Shown in pieces: positions 26,442-35,433 of a stretch of 64,000 nucleotides of DNA. The first letter of the stretch is position 1. Every line of letters starts with the position of its first letter. The notes beneath the pieces are model-generated. The model did no database searches and was not told the origin of the DNA. It worked only from the letters and a program-made list of their open reading frames with translations. Both the position numbers and the translations under genes were made by a program. Source of the stretch: Paracoccus limosus (GTDB lineage: Bacteria; Pseudomonadota; Alphaproteobacteria; Rhodobacterales; Rhodobacteraceae); assembly GCF_009711185.1 (NCBI RefSeq), contig NZ_WMIF01000006.1, positions 62,001-126,000 on the forward strand. The letters run 5' to 3'.

Positions 26442-29400
26442 CGCAATTTTCTGCGATTCTGGTTGGGAATGAACTGCTCCTGCGTCATGCGGCGGAAACG
26501 CTGCTTGCGCGCGGGCACCGCATCGCCGCCATCGTCACCCGCAACCCCGAACTGCAGTCATGGGCGCAGTCGGCGGGCCTGCGGGTCGAGGATCAGGATG
26601 CACCGATCCCCGCCGATGCGCCCTCGGCCGATTGGCTGTTCAGCGTGGCGAACCTGTCGATCCTGTCGCCGCAGATGCTGGCCCGCGGCCAGCGCGGCGC
26701 GATCAATTTCCACGACGGCCCCTTGCCGCGTCTGGCCGGGCTGAATGCTCCGGTCTGGGCGATCATCGGCGGCGAGATGCAGCATGGCGTCACCTGGCAC
26801 ATGATCGAGGGGGGCGTGGACGAAGGCGACATCCTGTCCCAGACCCTGTTCGACCTGCGCCCGGACGATACCGCGCTGACGCTGAACGCCCGCTGCTTTG
26901 CCCGCGCCGCCGAAAGCTTTGCCGATGTGGTCGCCCAGCTTGAGGGGGCGGGGCTGCAGCGCCAGCCGCAGGACCTGTCGCAGCGCAGCTATGTCGGCAA
27001 GGACAAGCGCCCCGAGGCGGCGGGGGTGATCGACTTTTCCCAGCCTGCCGGGCGGATCTGCGCCTTGGTGCGCGGGCTTGATCATGGCGGCTACTGGAAC
27101 CCGCTGACCGAGGCCAAGGTGCGGCTGGCCGATGGCCGGTTTCTGGCCGTGACCGGTTCGGCCGGGACCGAGCCCAGCGATGCGACGCCGGGCACCGTTC
27201 TGGCCCATCATGGCGATATCGCCACCATCGCGGCGGGTGGCGCGGCCATTCGGCTGGTGTGCCGGGGCGAGCTGCCGGGTCTTGGCACGGTGCTGCCGCT
27301 GCTTTCGGACCCGGACCGGGCGGCGTTCACTGCGCTTGCCGACGCGGCGGCGCGCCATGACGGCTGGTGGCGCAAGCGACTGGGCCGGATGAGCCCGGCG
27401 GTGATCTCGGGCGAAAGCTCGGGGCAGGTTCAGCGGATCGAACTGATGCCGGGCGCCTCGGCCGAGCGGCTGGCGCTGGCGGCGGCCTTGCTGGCCCGGC
27501 TGGCGGCGCAGCCCGCCTTTGATCTGGCGCTGGTGCCGGCCGATCTGCCGCGCGATGCGCTGGTCAACGGCTGGCAGCCGCTGGCACTGACGATCGAGCC
27601 GGCGATGACGCTGCGCGCGCTGGCCACACAGATCGCCGAGACGCGGCAGGAGGTGGCCAAGCGCGGCTGGTTCATGGCCGATCTGCTGCATCGCGCGCCC
27701 GAGCTGCGGGACGCGGCCTTGCCAGATCTGGCGATCAACCTGCGCGATCTGGCGCCGGTTGCGGGCGCGGCGCTGACCATTGCGCTGACCGATCAGGGCG
27801 CGGCGCTGCTGCATGATCCGGCGCGGATCACGGCGATTCAGGCGCAGCGCATGGCGCGGGCGCTGGATGCCGGGCTGGTGCTGCCGGGCTCGACCCCGGT
27901 GCGCGATATCTCGCTGCTCGATCCCGATGAGCTGCGCGATCTGCTGGTGGCGCGCAACGATACCGCGCTGGACCTGCGGCTGGCCTGTATCCATGAGCTG
28001 ATCGCGGAAACCGCAGCAGCCAATCCCGATCAGATCGCCTTGGCGTTCGAGGATCGCAGCCTGACGCGCGGCCAGCTTGACCGTGCCGCCAATGCCTTGG
28101 CTGCGCGGCTGGTGGCGATGGGCGTCGGCCCGGATCAGCCGGTGGGGCTGTTTGCCAAACGCTCGCCCGAGCTGGTGATCGGTGCGCTGGCGATCTGGAA
28201 GGCGGGCGGCGCCTATGTGCCTCTGGACCCGGATTATCCCTCGGACCGGATCGAGCTTTACATTCAGGACAGCGGCGCCCGGGTCGTGCTGGTTCAGGAC
28301 GGGATCGCCGACCGGCTGCCGGCGCATCAGGCGCAGGTGGTGACGATCCCGGCCGATCTGCCGCATGGCGTGGTGGCCGCGCCGGTGACCGGGGTGGGGC
28401 CGCAGAATCTGGCCTATCTGATCTATACCTCGGGCTCGACCGGCCGGCCCAAAGGGGTGATGGTCGAACATCGCAACGTCGCGAACTTCTTTGCCGGTAT
28501 GGATGCGGTGATTCCGCATGCCGAGGGCGACGCGTGGCTGGCGGTGACCAGCCTGTCTTTTGATATTTCGGTGCTCGAAATCTTCTGGTCGCTGGCGCGC
28601 GGGCTGCGGCTGGTGATCGCGGGCGAGGAATCGCGGCTGGCGGTGTCCAGCGCGCCGGCGGTCAAGCCGGCGGTGCGGGACGTGCAGGGCGGGATGGATT
28701 TCAGCCTGTTCTACTGGGGCAACGATGACGGGCCGGGGCCGCGCAAATATCAGCTGTTGCTGGATGGCGCGCGCTTTGCCGATCAGAATGGGTTCGTCGC
28801 GCTCTGGACGCCCGAGCGGCATTTCCATGCCTTTGGCGGCCCCTATCCGAACCCCTCGGTTTCGGGCGCGGCGGTGGCTGCGGTCACGAAAAACATCGCC
28901 GTGCGCGCAGGCAGCTGCGTGCTGCCGCTGCATCACCCGGCCCGCGTGGCCGAGGAATGGGCGGTGATCGACAACCTGACCGGCGGTCGCGCCGGGATCG
29001 CCATTGCCTCGGGCTGGCAGCCGGATGATTTCGTGCTGCGCCCGGAAAACGCGCCGCCGAACAACAAATCGGCGATGATTCAGGGCATTGATCAGCTGCG
29101 CCGGCTGTGGCGCGGCGAGGCGGTCGATTTCCCGCGCAAGGATGGTTCGCCCTTTGGTGTCGTGACGCAGCCGCGTCCCGTGCAAAAGGAACTGCCGCTG
29201 TGGATGACCGTCGCCGGCAATCCCGAGACATGGGCCGAGGCCGGGCGGCTGGGCATGAACGTGCTGACCCACCTTCTGGGCCAAAGCATCGATGTGGTGG
29301 CCAGCCGGATCAAGGAATATCACGCCGCGCTGCGTTCGGTCGGGCATGACCCGGCGAATTTCACCGTGACGCTGATGCTGCACACCTGTCTGGCCGAGGA

Positions 29401-31108
29401 TCGCGAAACCGCGCGCGAGATCGCCCGCGAGCCGATGAAGAACTACCTGCGCAGCGCGGCGGCGCTGGTCAAGCAATATGCCTGGGACTTCCCGGCCTTC
29501 CGCAAGCCCGAGGGCATGACCAACCCCATGGCCATCGACCTTGGCTCGCTGTCCGAAGAGGAACTGGACGGCATCCTGGAGTTCGCCTTCCTGCGCTATT
29601 TTGAGGATTCGGGCCTGTTCGGCTCGCTCGACGATGCCATTGCGCGGGTCGAGCATCTCAAGACCATCGGCGTGGGCGAGGTCGCCTGCCTGATCGATTA
29701 CGGCATCGCCCCCGAACAGGTGGTGGCCGGTTTTCCGCTGCTGGCGCGGCTGCGCGCCGAGGTGAACCCGCATTCCGATGTGCCCGCCGATGGCGATTTC
29801 TCGATTGCCGCGCAGATCCGGCGATGGAAGGTGACGCATCTGCAATGCACGCCCAGCATGGGCCGGATTCTGGTGTCGGACCCGCAGGTGGCCGAGGCGC
29901 TGGCCGGGCTGAAATGCGTGATGCTGGGCGGCGAGGCGCTGCCGCCGGCGCTGCTGGCCGAACTGCGCCAGCTGACGTCGGCGCGGGTGCTGAACATGTA
30001 TGGCCCGACCGAGACCACGATCTGGTCCACCACTGCCGATGTCACAACGGCGGCCGAGGTCACCTTGGGTCGGCCGATCGCCAACACCCAGCTGTATATT
30101 CTGGACCCCGAAGGCGCGCCGGTCGCGCCGGGGGCGCAGGGAGAGCTGTGGATCGGCGGTCATGGCGTCACGCGCGGCTATTGGCAGCGCGAGGATCTGA
30201 CCGAGGCAGCCTTCCGTCCCGATCCCTTCGTGCCGGCCGATCGCGCCGCGCCTTGGGGGGCACAGATGTATCGCACCGGCGATCTGGTGCGCTGGCGCGA
30301 TGACGGCGGGTTGGATTACATCGGCCGCGCCGATCATCAGGTCAAGCTGCGCGGTTTCCGCATCGAACTGGGCGAGATCGAGGCCGCCTTGGGCGCGCAA
30401 CCCGGCGTGCGCGAGGCGGTGGCCTTGGTGCGTGAGGATGTGCCGGGCGACAAGCGGCTGGTGGCCTATGTCACCGGCGACAGCAGCCTGTCGGAACAGG
30501 CGCTGCGCGAGGCGCTGGTTGCGCATCTGCCGACGCATATGGTGCCGGGGCGAATCATCCGGCTGGACAAGATGCCGCTGACGCCGAACCGCAAGATCGA
30601 CCGCAAGCAATTGCCGGTTCCCGGCGCGGGGGCTGCTGCGCCGGTGGGCGCGGCGCCTGTGGCGGCGGGAGCGGGGCCGGTCCCGGCCAGCGTCACCGTG
30701 ACCGAGGATCTGGCGGCGGCGGTGCATGCGCTTTGGGCCGAGGTGCTGGGCGTGGCGCAGATCGGGCCGCGCGACAATTTCTTTGCTCTGGGCGGGCATT
30801 CGTTGCTGGCGATCCAGCTGCATCGCACCATGCGCGACAGGCTGGCCGTGCCTCGGCTGGGGGTGACGGATATCTTCCGCTTCCCGGTCATGGCCGATTT
30901 CGTCAAGCATATCGCTGGTTTGGCGGGTGCGGCGGGTGTGGCTGCAAACCGGGCCGCCGTTCCCGGCGGCGTGGTGACGCCGCCCCGCGCAGCCGAGCCT
31001 TCCCCGGCGGCGCCGGTCGCCCCGGTTGCGGCCGAGCCGCCGGCCGCTGCGGATGATGCCATGGCGCGTCGCCGCGCCCTGCGCGCCCAATTGCGCGGCG
31101 GGCGTTGA
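26438..31108 (+). CDS. NRPS: formyltransferase, C-like remnant, A split by LLM monooxygenase, PCP
   Basis: Protein of 1556 residues. Residues 1-290 form a formyltetrahydrofolate-dependent transferase domain with N90, H92 and D128. Residues ~300-510 resemble the C-terminal half of a condensation domain but lack HHxxxDG. The adenylation domain starts near 520 (A3 [11 protein letters not shown]) and is interrupted after A4 (FDISVLEIF) by a luciferase-like FMN monooxygenase at ~753-1108, beginning MDFSLFYWG and of the MupA/Atu3671 type. It resumes through A5 YGPTETT. Specificity residues D709, I710, L713, Q1136, M1162, G1164, M1187, I1195, W1196 and K1386 read DILQMGMIWK, near the glycine code DILQLGLIWK. 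The carrier serine is S1455. There is a Pro/Ala-rich tail and no thioesterase. Gly loading and N-formylation are inferred. Confidence 0.93.
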   Translation: MTQFSAILVGNELLLRHAAETLLARGHRIAAIVTRNPELQSWAQSAGLRVEDQDAPIPADAPSADWLFSVANLSILSPQMLARGQRGAINFHDGPLPRLAGLNAPVWAIIGGEMQHGVTWHMIEGGVDEGDILSQTLFDLRPDDTALTLNARCFARAAESFADVVAQLEGAGLQRQPQDLSQRSYVGKDKRPEAAGVIDFSQPAGRICALVRGLDHGGYWNPLTEAKVRLADGRFLAVTGSAGTEPSDATPGTVLAHHGDIATIAAGGAAIRLVCRGELPGLGTVLPLLSDPDRAAFTALADAAARHDGWWRKRLGRMSPAVISGESSGQVQRIELMPGASAERLALAAALLARLAAQPAFDLALVPADLPRDALVNGWQPLALTIEPAMTLRALATQIAETRQEVAKRGWFMADLLHRAPELRDAALPDLAINLRDLAPVAGAALTIALTDQGAALLHDPARITAIQAQRMARALDAGLVLPGSTPVRDISLLDPDELRDLLVARNDTALDLRLACIHELIAETAAANPDQIALAFEDRSLTRGQLDRAANALAARLVAMGVGPDQPVGLFAKRSPELVIGALAIWKAGGAYVPLDPDYPSDRIELYIQDSGARVVLVQDGIADRLPAHQAQVVTIPADLPHGVVAAPVTGVGPQNLAYLIYTSGSTGRPKGVMVEHRNVANFFAGMDAVIPHAEGDAWLAVTSLSFDISVLEIFWSLARGLRLVIAGEESRLAVSSAPAVKPAVRDVQGGMDFSLFYWGNDDGPGPRKYQLLLDGARFADQNGFVALWTPERHFHAFGGPYPNPSVSGAAVAAVTKNIAVRAGSCVLPLHHPARVAEEWAVIDNLTGGRAGIAIASGWQPDDFVLRPENAPPNNKSAMIQGIDQLRRLWRGEAVDFPRKDGSPFGVVTQPRPVQKELPLWMTVAGNPETWAEAGRLGMNVLTHLLGQSIDVVASRIKEYHAALRSVGHDPANFTVTLMLHTCLAEDRETAREIAREPMKNYLRSAAALVKQYAWDFPAFRKPEGMTNPMAIDLGSLSEEELDGILEFAFLRYFEDSGLFGSLDDAIARVEHLKTIGVGEVACLIDYGIAPEQVVAGFPLLARLRAEVNPHSDVPADGDFSIAAQIRRWKVTHLQCTPSMGRILVSDPQVAEALAGLKCVMLGGEALPPALLAELRQLTSARVLNMYGPTETTIWSTTADVTTAAEVTLGRPIANTQLYILDPEGAPVAPGAQGELWIGGHGVTRGYWQREDLTEAAFRPDPFVPADRAAPWGAQMYRTGDLVRWRDDGGLDYIGRADHQVKLRGFRIELGEIEAALGAQPGVREAVALVREDVPGDKRLVAYVTGDSSLSEQALREALVAHLPTHMVPGRIIRLDKMPLTPNRKIDRKQLPVPGAGAAAPVGAAPVAAGAGPVPASVTVTEDLAAAVHALWAEVLGVAQIGPRDNFFALGGHSLLAIQLHRTMRDRLAVPRLGVTDIFRFPVMADFVKHIAGLAGAAGVAANRAAVPGGVVTPPRAAEPSPAAPVAPVAAEPPAAADDAMARRRALRAQLRGGR

Positions 31109-31115
31109 AAACAAA

Positions 31116-31147
31116 GGCTGCCGCGGATGATCGCGGCAGCCTTTTTT
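31116..31147 (+). terminator. Strong intrinsic terminator after the NRPS
   Basis: GGCTGCCGCG and CGCGGCAGCC form a perfect 10-bp stem with a GATGAT loop followed by six T residues, seven bases after the NRPS stop. On the other strand the stem is followed by TTTGTTTT, so it probably also ends the convergent glycosyltransferase transcript. It marks the 3' end of the PKS-GT2-NRPS operon. Confidence 0.95.
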
Positions 31148-31205
31148 CGATATCGGGGTGATCTTGCGGGCGAAGCCGATCTGTTGACCGGCTGTCCTGA
31201 CCGGC

Positions 31206-32393
31206 TCAGCCTTGCGAGCTGCGGATCAGTTCGTCCAGCAGCCGCGCCGATTCGGCGATGTCATGCCGGCGCAGGACGCGGGCGCGGGCGGCGGTGCCCA
31301 TCGCCTGCAGCCGCTCGGCCGGGGTTGCCGCCGCAGCCAGCATTGCGCCGGTCAGCGCATCGGCATCGCCGGCGGGAACCAGCCAGCCTTCCTGATCCTG
31401 ACGCAGCAATTCGGGAATGCCGGCGATATAGGTGGCGATGACCGGGCGCGCGCGGGCCATGGCCTCCATGATGACCACCGGCAGGCCCTCGGCAAAGCTG
31501 GGGGTGACCAGCACATGCGCCGCGTCCATCGCCGCGCGCACGCCGGATTCGTCCTGCCAGCCCAGCAGCTTGACCGCCTCGGCCATGCCCTCGGCGGCGA
31601 TCACCGCCTCGATCGCCGGGCGCAGCTCGCCATCGCCGACAAGGGACAGGCGCAGCGCCGGATTCTGGCGCCAGGCTTGGGCAAAGGCGCGGATCAGCAG
31701 GCCAAAGCCCTTTTGCTCGGCAAAGCGGCCGACTGCGACCAGATGCGGCGGGCCGGCGGGCAGGGGCTGCGGATCGGTCCAGCGGCTGAGGTCCAGCCCG
31801 CAATGCACCACCTTGACCTTGGCCAGATCCGCCGTTTCGGCCCAGCGATACATCTGCGAACGGCCAAAGCTACTGACCGTGACGCAGAATTCCGACAGCG
31901 CCAGCTTGCCAGCCAGATCCAGCGGCTGCGGCTTGTCGAATTCCTCGGGGCCATGCACCGTAAAGCTGAAGCGGGGACCGCCCAAAAGCCGGGAATAGGC
32001 CGCGACCCGGGTAGAATTGGTGCCGAAATGCGCGTGGATATGGCTTAGCCCCAAGGCCTGCGACCGCGCGGCGATCCTTGCGCCCTCGGCCAGATAGATC
32101 ATCTGCAGCGCAAGGCTGGATTCGCCGGCCCGCGCCCGGCGCCGCGCCGTGGCCATGGCTGCGCCAAGCCCCTTGCGCGGCAGGTCGGCCAGCAGGCGGG
32201 CGCCGCCGGCCTCAAGGATACGCTCGGTCTGGGCATGTTCGCGTTGGTCGGCAGGGTCGGTCAGGGCGGCGGCATCGCCGCGCATGGCAAAGCGATGGAT
32301 CTGGTAACCCCTCTGCTCCAGTGCCGCGATCTCGCGTCGGATGAAGCTGTGCGACGGCCGGGGGTAGGTGTTGACGAGATAGCCGATTCGCAC
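31206..32393 (-). CDS. Glycosyltransferase family 4 protein (colanic-acid type)
   Basis: GT-B fold enzyme of 395 residues. The GTG at 32393 is chosen because it yields VRIGYLVNTYPRPSHSFIRREIAAL, the normal N-terminus of this branch, with AGAAAGG upstream; the open frame continues to 32765 without homology-like residues. The donor-binding half shows VGRFAEQKGFGLLIRAFAQA and the E-x7-E motif as PSFAEGLPVVIMEAMARARPVIAT. It probably extends the lipid-linked repeat unit. Transcribed toward the NRPS terminator and divergent from the small membrane ORF. Confidence 0.9.
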   Translation of the reverse strand: MRIGYLVNTYPRPSHSFIRREIAALEQRGYQIHRFAMRGDAAALTDPADQREHAQTERILEAGGARLLADLPRKGLGAAMATARRRARAGESSLALQMIYLAEGARIAARSQALGLSHIHAHFGTNSTRVAAYSRLLGGPRFSFTVHGPEEFDKPQPLDLAGKLALSEFCVTVSSFGRSQMYRWAETADLAKVKVVHCGLDLSRWTDPQPLPAGPPHLVAVGRFAEQKGFGLLIRAFAQAWRQNPALRLSLVGDGELRPAIEAVIAAEGMAEAVKLLGWQDESGVRAAMDAAHVLVTPSFAEGLPVVIMEAMARARPVIATYIAGIPELLRQDQEGWLVPAGDADALTGAMLAAAATPAERLQAMGTAARARVLRRHDIAESARLLDELIRSSQG

Positions 32394-32591
32394 CGCGAAA
32401 GCCTTTCTTTGGTATGGTGGCCGGGTGGGTGCAGGTATCCAGCTACCCATTTGGCCGATTTGCGCCTGCCCGCTATGCGGAATTGGCAGGATGATTCCTA
32501 ACGATCCGGTCGTGAAGAAATCGTTGACGATTCCTTTACTGTTCGAGCGTATAGTAAAACAGCAACCAGAGGATGTGTTAAGGAGGCTGCG
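32394..32591. other. AT-richer divergent regulatory region with palindrome
   Basis: This gap lies between the minus-strand GT4 gene and the small plus-strand ORF. It contains TTTACT-N12-AGTAAA (32535-32558), whose core CTGTTC-GAGC-GTATAG has CT-N12-AG geometry, with 9 of 12 dyad positions matched over 24 bases. TTGACG (32524) and TATAGT (32550) are also present but spaced 20 bases apart, too far for a textbook promoter. CCTGCC...GGCAGG (about 32465-32490) can form a further hairpin. This looks like a control region; the regulator is unknown. Confidence 0.45.
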
Positions 32592-32762
32592 CTGATCGGT
32601 TTGCTCGCCATGGGTGTCGCACTGGCCATGACCTGCGGGGCTGCGGGGTTGTTCCTGCTGGAACTGTCCCTGCTGTCGTGTTTGGGAATTTATGCCCTCA
32701 GCGGGGCAGGCGCGGTGCTGATGCTGGCTTGGGCCAAGACGCACTGCCGGGCAGCGGCCTGA
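32592..32762 (+). CDS. Possible small membrane protein next to the exoY-like gene
   Basis: A 56-codon open frame too short for routine calling. A perfect AGGAGG (32581-32586) precedes a CTG at 32592 by five bases; a TTG at 32601 and an ATG at 32610 are alternative starts. The translation is almost wholly hydrophobic, with two predicted membrane segments (residues ~2-22 and ~27-47) and a short basic end, AKTHCR. It faces the exoY-like gene convergently. Rhizobial ExoX, Psi and SyrA are small membrane proteins near exoY-type genes that dampen polysaccharide output. The size and position are similar, but I see no sequence identity that proves kinship. Confidence 0.5.
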   Translation: MIGLLAMGVALAMTCGAAGLFLLELSLLSCLGIYALSGAGAVLMLAWAKTHCRAAA

Positions 32763-32770
32763 CATGCAAA

Positions 32771-32794
32771 AGCGGGGCCTGTGACAGCCCCGCT
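32771..32794 (-). terminator. Hairpin between the small ORF and the exoY-like gene
   Basis: AGCGGGGC and GCCCCGCT form a perfect 8-bp stem with an 8-base loop in the convergent gap. On the minus strand it is followed by TTTGC, a short T-tract, so it best fits a modest terminator for the exoY-like gene. On the plus strand it follows the small ORF stop by eight bases. Confidence 0.65.
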
Positions 32795-32808
32795 ATCGGA
32801 TGAAGTGA

Positions 32809-33510
32809 TCAGTAGCCGGTGCAGCGCAGCACGACGCCGACGGTCTTGGCGATGATGCTGACGTCTCCCTTGAAGCTGAGGTGGGCCGCATATTCCGCGT
32901 CAAAGCTGGCGCGCGCCGCAAAGGTGCTGTCGTTGCGGTCCGAGATCTGCCACAGGCCGGTGACGCCGGGGCGCAGGTGGTAGTAGTCGGCGCCCGGATA
33001 AAGCAGAGTTTGGTCCAGCATCATCGGACGCGGGCCGACGATGCTCATGTCGCCGCGCAGGACGTTCAGCAGCTGCGGCAGCTCATCCAGCGAGGATTTG
33101 CGCAGGAAGCGGCCGACCGGCGTGATACGCGGATCCTGTTTCAGCTTTTGCGTCAGCTCCCATTCGGCTTTGGCGGCCGGGTCGCTCTCGAGGTAGTTTG
33201 CCAGGCGCTGGTCCGCATCGACGACCATGGTGCGCAGTTTCCACAGACGGAAGCTGCGGCCCGAGCGGCCGACCCGAAGCTGCGAATAAAAGGGCTTGCC
33301 GCCCTGAATGGCGATCAGCAAAGCAACGAACCCGACGAGCGTCAGCACGATGGGCGAAGCGAGCAGAACAATCAGAATGTCCAGCGGGCGCTTGACAAAG
33401 CGCGCATAGGCCGAGCTCACGCCCACGGGGCTAGTGCTGGTTTCGGCAGGCTGGAGCAGCGAAACTACTGGGTTCAATTCGGCGGAAAAAATGTCCGGGG
33501 TGCGCTGCAT
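32809..33510 (-). CDS. ExoY-type undecaprenyl-phosphate sugar transferase
   Basis: Bacterial sugar transferase of 233 residues that starts repeat-unit synthesis by moving a sugar-1-phosphate to undecaprenyl phosphate. One N-terminal membrane segment ([26 protein letters not shown]) is followed by the catalytic core: [53 protein letters not shown] and [11 protein letters not shown]. The short single-span form resembles ExoY and the C-terminal half of WbaP. The ATG at 33510 is chosen; the open frame extends to 33717 with non-family residues. A good TATACT -10 lies upstream on the minus strand (33544-33549) without a convincing -35, which suggests activator dependence. Confidence 0.93.
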   Translation of the reverse strand: MQRTPDIFSAELNPVVSLLQPAETSTSPVGVSSAYARFVKRPLDILIVLLASPIVLTLVGFVALLIAIQGGKPFYSQLRVGRSGRSFRLWKLRTMVVDADQRLANYLESDPAAKAEWELTQKLKQDPRITPVGRFLRKSSLDELPQLLNVLRGDMSIVGPRPMMLDQTLLYPGADYYHLRPGVTGLWQISDRNDSTFAARASFDAEYAAHLSFKGDVSIIAKTVGVVLRCTGY

Positions 33511-33543
33511 TTGAGAAAACCTACTGTAATCGGTACGACTGCG

Positions 33544-33549
33544 AGTATA
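33544..33549 (-). promoter_or_regulatory. Likely -10 element of the exoY-like gene
   Basis: TATACT on the minus strand, about 34 bases upstream of the ATG at 33510. No good -35 lies 16-18 bases further (TAGTTT at best), which is common for activated promoters. The palindrome at 33587-33602 is centred roughly 58 bases upstream of the implied transcription start. Confidence 0.5.
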
Positions 33550-33585
33550 GCCCCCAGTTTTAATAAAACTAGAACGAAATGCAGG

Positions 33586-33603
33586 CCTGACCAAAAGGAC
33601 AGG
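33586..33603. promoter_or_regulatory. Inverted repeat CCTGACC-AAAA-GGACAGG
   Basis: An 18-base near-palindrome in the exoY/SGNH divergent gap, matching 15 of 16 core bases of the element at 13288-13303. Read on the minus strand it starts ACCTGTCC, like LuxR-type boxes. A run of nine T residues follows on the plus strand (about 33607-33615), so the element can equally be read as a plus-strand intrinsic terminator, although no plus-strand gene ends just upstream. Confidence 0.42.
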
Positions 33604-33803
33604 TTCTTTTTTTTTCAATGGCTTGCTCCGAGCTTCATGGCCGGTGCGAGGGGGCGAGATAACCTGTTTGTGACCCGATGTTATGTTGGGCACAATCATT
33701 CGGGTGAGAAGTCGCATTTATGGCAATCTGAAGTTGTTTCTGCTGGCATGTGATTAACCATAAACCTAGGCTGGCCTCAGCTTTTCACATCCGCGAGGAT
33801 TCG

Positions 33804-34595
33804 ATGTCCATGCTGAGCCTACTCGCCGATGGGTTGTCTGTGTTCTATATGGGGCACAGCCTGGTCAGCCCGACCCTGCCGACGATGATGCAGGATCTGT
33901 TGCACGCGCCGGTCGAATATCAGGTCATCAACGGCGCCCCCCTGCAATGGCAATGGGAGCACAGCGCCGAAGCGCAGGGGCAGGACGGGCGGCGCTGGCT
34001 GCCCGAGCACCGGCTGGATGCGCTGGTGTTGACCGAACGCGTGCCGATCGCCTCGACCATCGAATATCACGACAGCGGCACCTATGCGCTGGACTGGGTC
34101 GAGCTGGCGCGCAAGACCAGCCCTGACCTGCAGAGCTATCTTTACCAGACCTGGGACGACATCGACGATGCCGGGACCGGCAGCGCGCAGGCGTGGCGCG
34201 ATCGCATCCTGACCGATCTGCCGCTGTGGCAGGGAATCGTCGATCATGTGAATGCCGGCCTGCCGGCGGAGGCCAAGCCGATGCAGTTGATTCCGGCCGG
34301 GCTGGGCATGGTCAGCCTTTATGACGCCATCGCGCAGGACCGGGTGCCCGGCGCCAGCACCATCCGCGATTTCTTTCGCGACAATGTGCATCCGACCGAT
34401 GCCGGTTTCTACTATGTGGCGATGATCCATTACGCGATGCTGACCGGAGAAAGCCCGGTGGGGCTGCCGCGACAGCTGGACGGGGAATGGGGACCTTACC
34501 CGGCAGTGCCGGCGGATCAGGCCAAGGCCCTGCAAGAGCTGGCACAGCAGGTGGTGACCGATTTCCGGGCGGGAAAACTGCCGCCGCGACCCTAA
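33804..34595 (+). CDS. SGNH/GDSL-like hydrolase in the polysaccharide locus
   Basis: Protein of 263 residues with an SGNH-like layout. GHSL at residues ~16-19 (FYMGHSLVSP) is in the place of the GDSL block, with Ser as nucleophile, and DNVHPTDAGFYYVAMIHYA near residue 195 supplies the Asp and His of block V. The ATG at 33804 is chosen over the start at 33750 because the preceding 18 residues are not conserved-looking. No signal peptide is obvious. It may remove or add an acyl group on the glycan or on the PKS/NRPS product. It is convergent with the next GT2 gene. Confidence 0.72.
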   Translation: MSMLSLLADGLSVFYMGHSLVSPTLPTMMQDLLHAPVEYQVINGAPLQWQWEHSAEAQGQDGRRWLPEHRLDALVLTERVPIASTIEYHDSGTYALDWVELARKTSPDLQSYLYQTWDDIDDAGTGSAQAWRDRILTDLPLWQGIVDHVNAGLPAEAKPMQLIPAGLGMVSLYDAIAQDRVPGASTIRDFFRDNVHPTDAGFYYVAMIHYAMLTGESPVGLPRQLDGEWGPYPAVPADQAKALQELAQQVVTDFRAGKLPPRP

Positions 34596-34605
34596 GTTGC
34601 GCCGT

Positions 34606-35433
34606 TTAGCGGCCGCGCGCCCAGTCCTGCGAATTGCGCCCCATCCGCACCGCCAGCGATACCGCGACATAGGTGGCAAAGCCCAGCGGATCGGCGGCGG
34701 CAAGGCGTAGCAGTTCGGCCTTGTCCGGCCGGACATGGCCTTGGCGGGCCAAGAGCTGGGGAAAGCGCTCGGCGATCTCGGCCACGCCGCGATCCTGACG
34801 CCGCCGCACCCGGACCAGCGGGCCGAATCCCTCGACGATGGGCCATTCGAAGGGCTCATCGACTAGAATCCGCTCGGATTCGTCGAATTGCAGCCGGGCG
34901 AATGTGTCGTCCGAGATGATCTGCGGGAACTGGCCCCAGCGCGCCCGACCGGCGGCGTTGACGCCCCATTGCCCGGCGCCGGTGACATTGCCGGCGACGA
35001 AGGGCAGTTTCTGCCAGAACCGGGCGTAGAGCCGCGAGATGCGGCTGCGCGCCGGTGCCACCACCAGCCGACCGCCGGCATAAAGCGGCCTGTCGCTGTC
35101 AAGCGCGGCCACCATCTTGCCGATCAGGCGCGGCGCCAACCGCAGATCGGCGTCCATATACATCCGGATGCCCGGCCGCGCGCAGGCGTCGCCGTGGTTC
35201 AGCGCGCCGATCTTGCCGCCCTGCGCCAGTTCCTCGACCCGCAGCTGCCAGCCGCGCGCCGCGAATTCGTCCGCGCGGCTGCGGGCTTGCGCGGCGGTGT
35301 CGTCGCTGCAGCCATTGGCGACCACGATCACCTCGGCCGGGCCGGCAAAGTCCTGCGCCAGCAAGCTGTCCAGACAGGCATGGATATAGCCGGCCTCGTC
35401 ATGGGCCGGAATGATGATCGTGCAGGGGGTCAT
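34606..35433 (-). CDS. Glycosyltransferase family 2 protein
   Basis: GT-A glycosyltransferase of 275 residues. The ATG at 35433 gives MTPCTIIIPAHDEAGYIHACLDSLL, a standard GT2 opening, and overlaps the upstream gene's stop by four bases. VVANGCSDDTA and YMDADLRLAPRLIGKM (the DxD metal site) are visible, with a Q/RxxRW-like region weakly represented. Cytoplasmic or membrane-associated. It adds one sugar of the repeat unit, identity unknown. Confidence 0.88.
   Translation of the reverse strand: MTPCTIIIPAHDEAGYIHACLDSLLAQDFAGPAEVIVVANGCSDDTAAQARSRADEFAARGWQLRVEELAQGGKIGALNHGDACARPGIRMYMDADLRLAPRLIGKMVAALDSDRPLYAGGRLVVAPARSRISRLYARFWQKLPFVAGNVTGAGQWGVNAAGRARWGQFPQIISDDTFARLQFDESERILVDEPFEWPIVEGFGPLVRVRRRQDRGVAEIAERFPQLLARQGHVRPDKAELLRLAAADPLGFATYVAVSLAVRMGRNSQDWARGR

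Noticed and set aside
26558-31114. 1518-codon open frame antisense to the NRPS
   Set aside because: It is rich in Arg, Gln, His and Asp with no domain pattern, as expected from the complementary frame of GC-rich coding DNA. The plus strand has clear NRPS motifs throughout.
33604-33616. T9 run as a phase-variable homopolymer tract
   Set aside because: It lies in intergenic DNA far from any start codon and outside coding sequence; without strain comparisons there is no support for phase variation.
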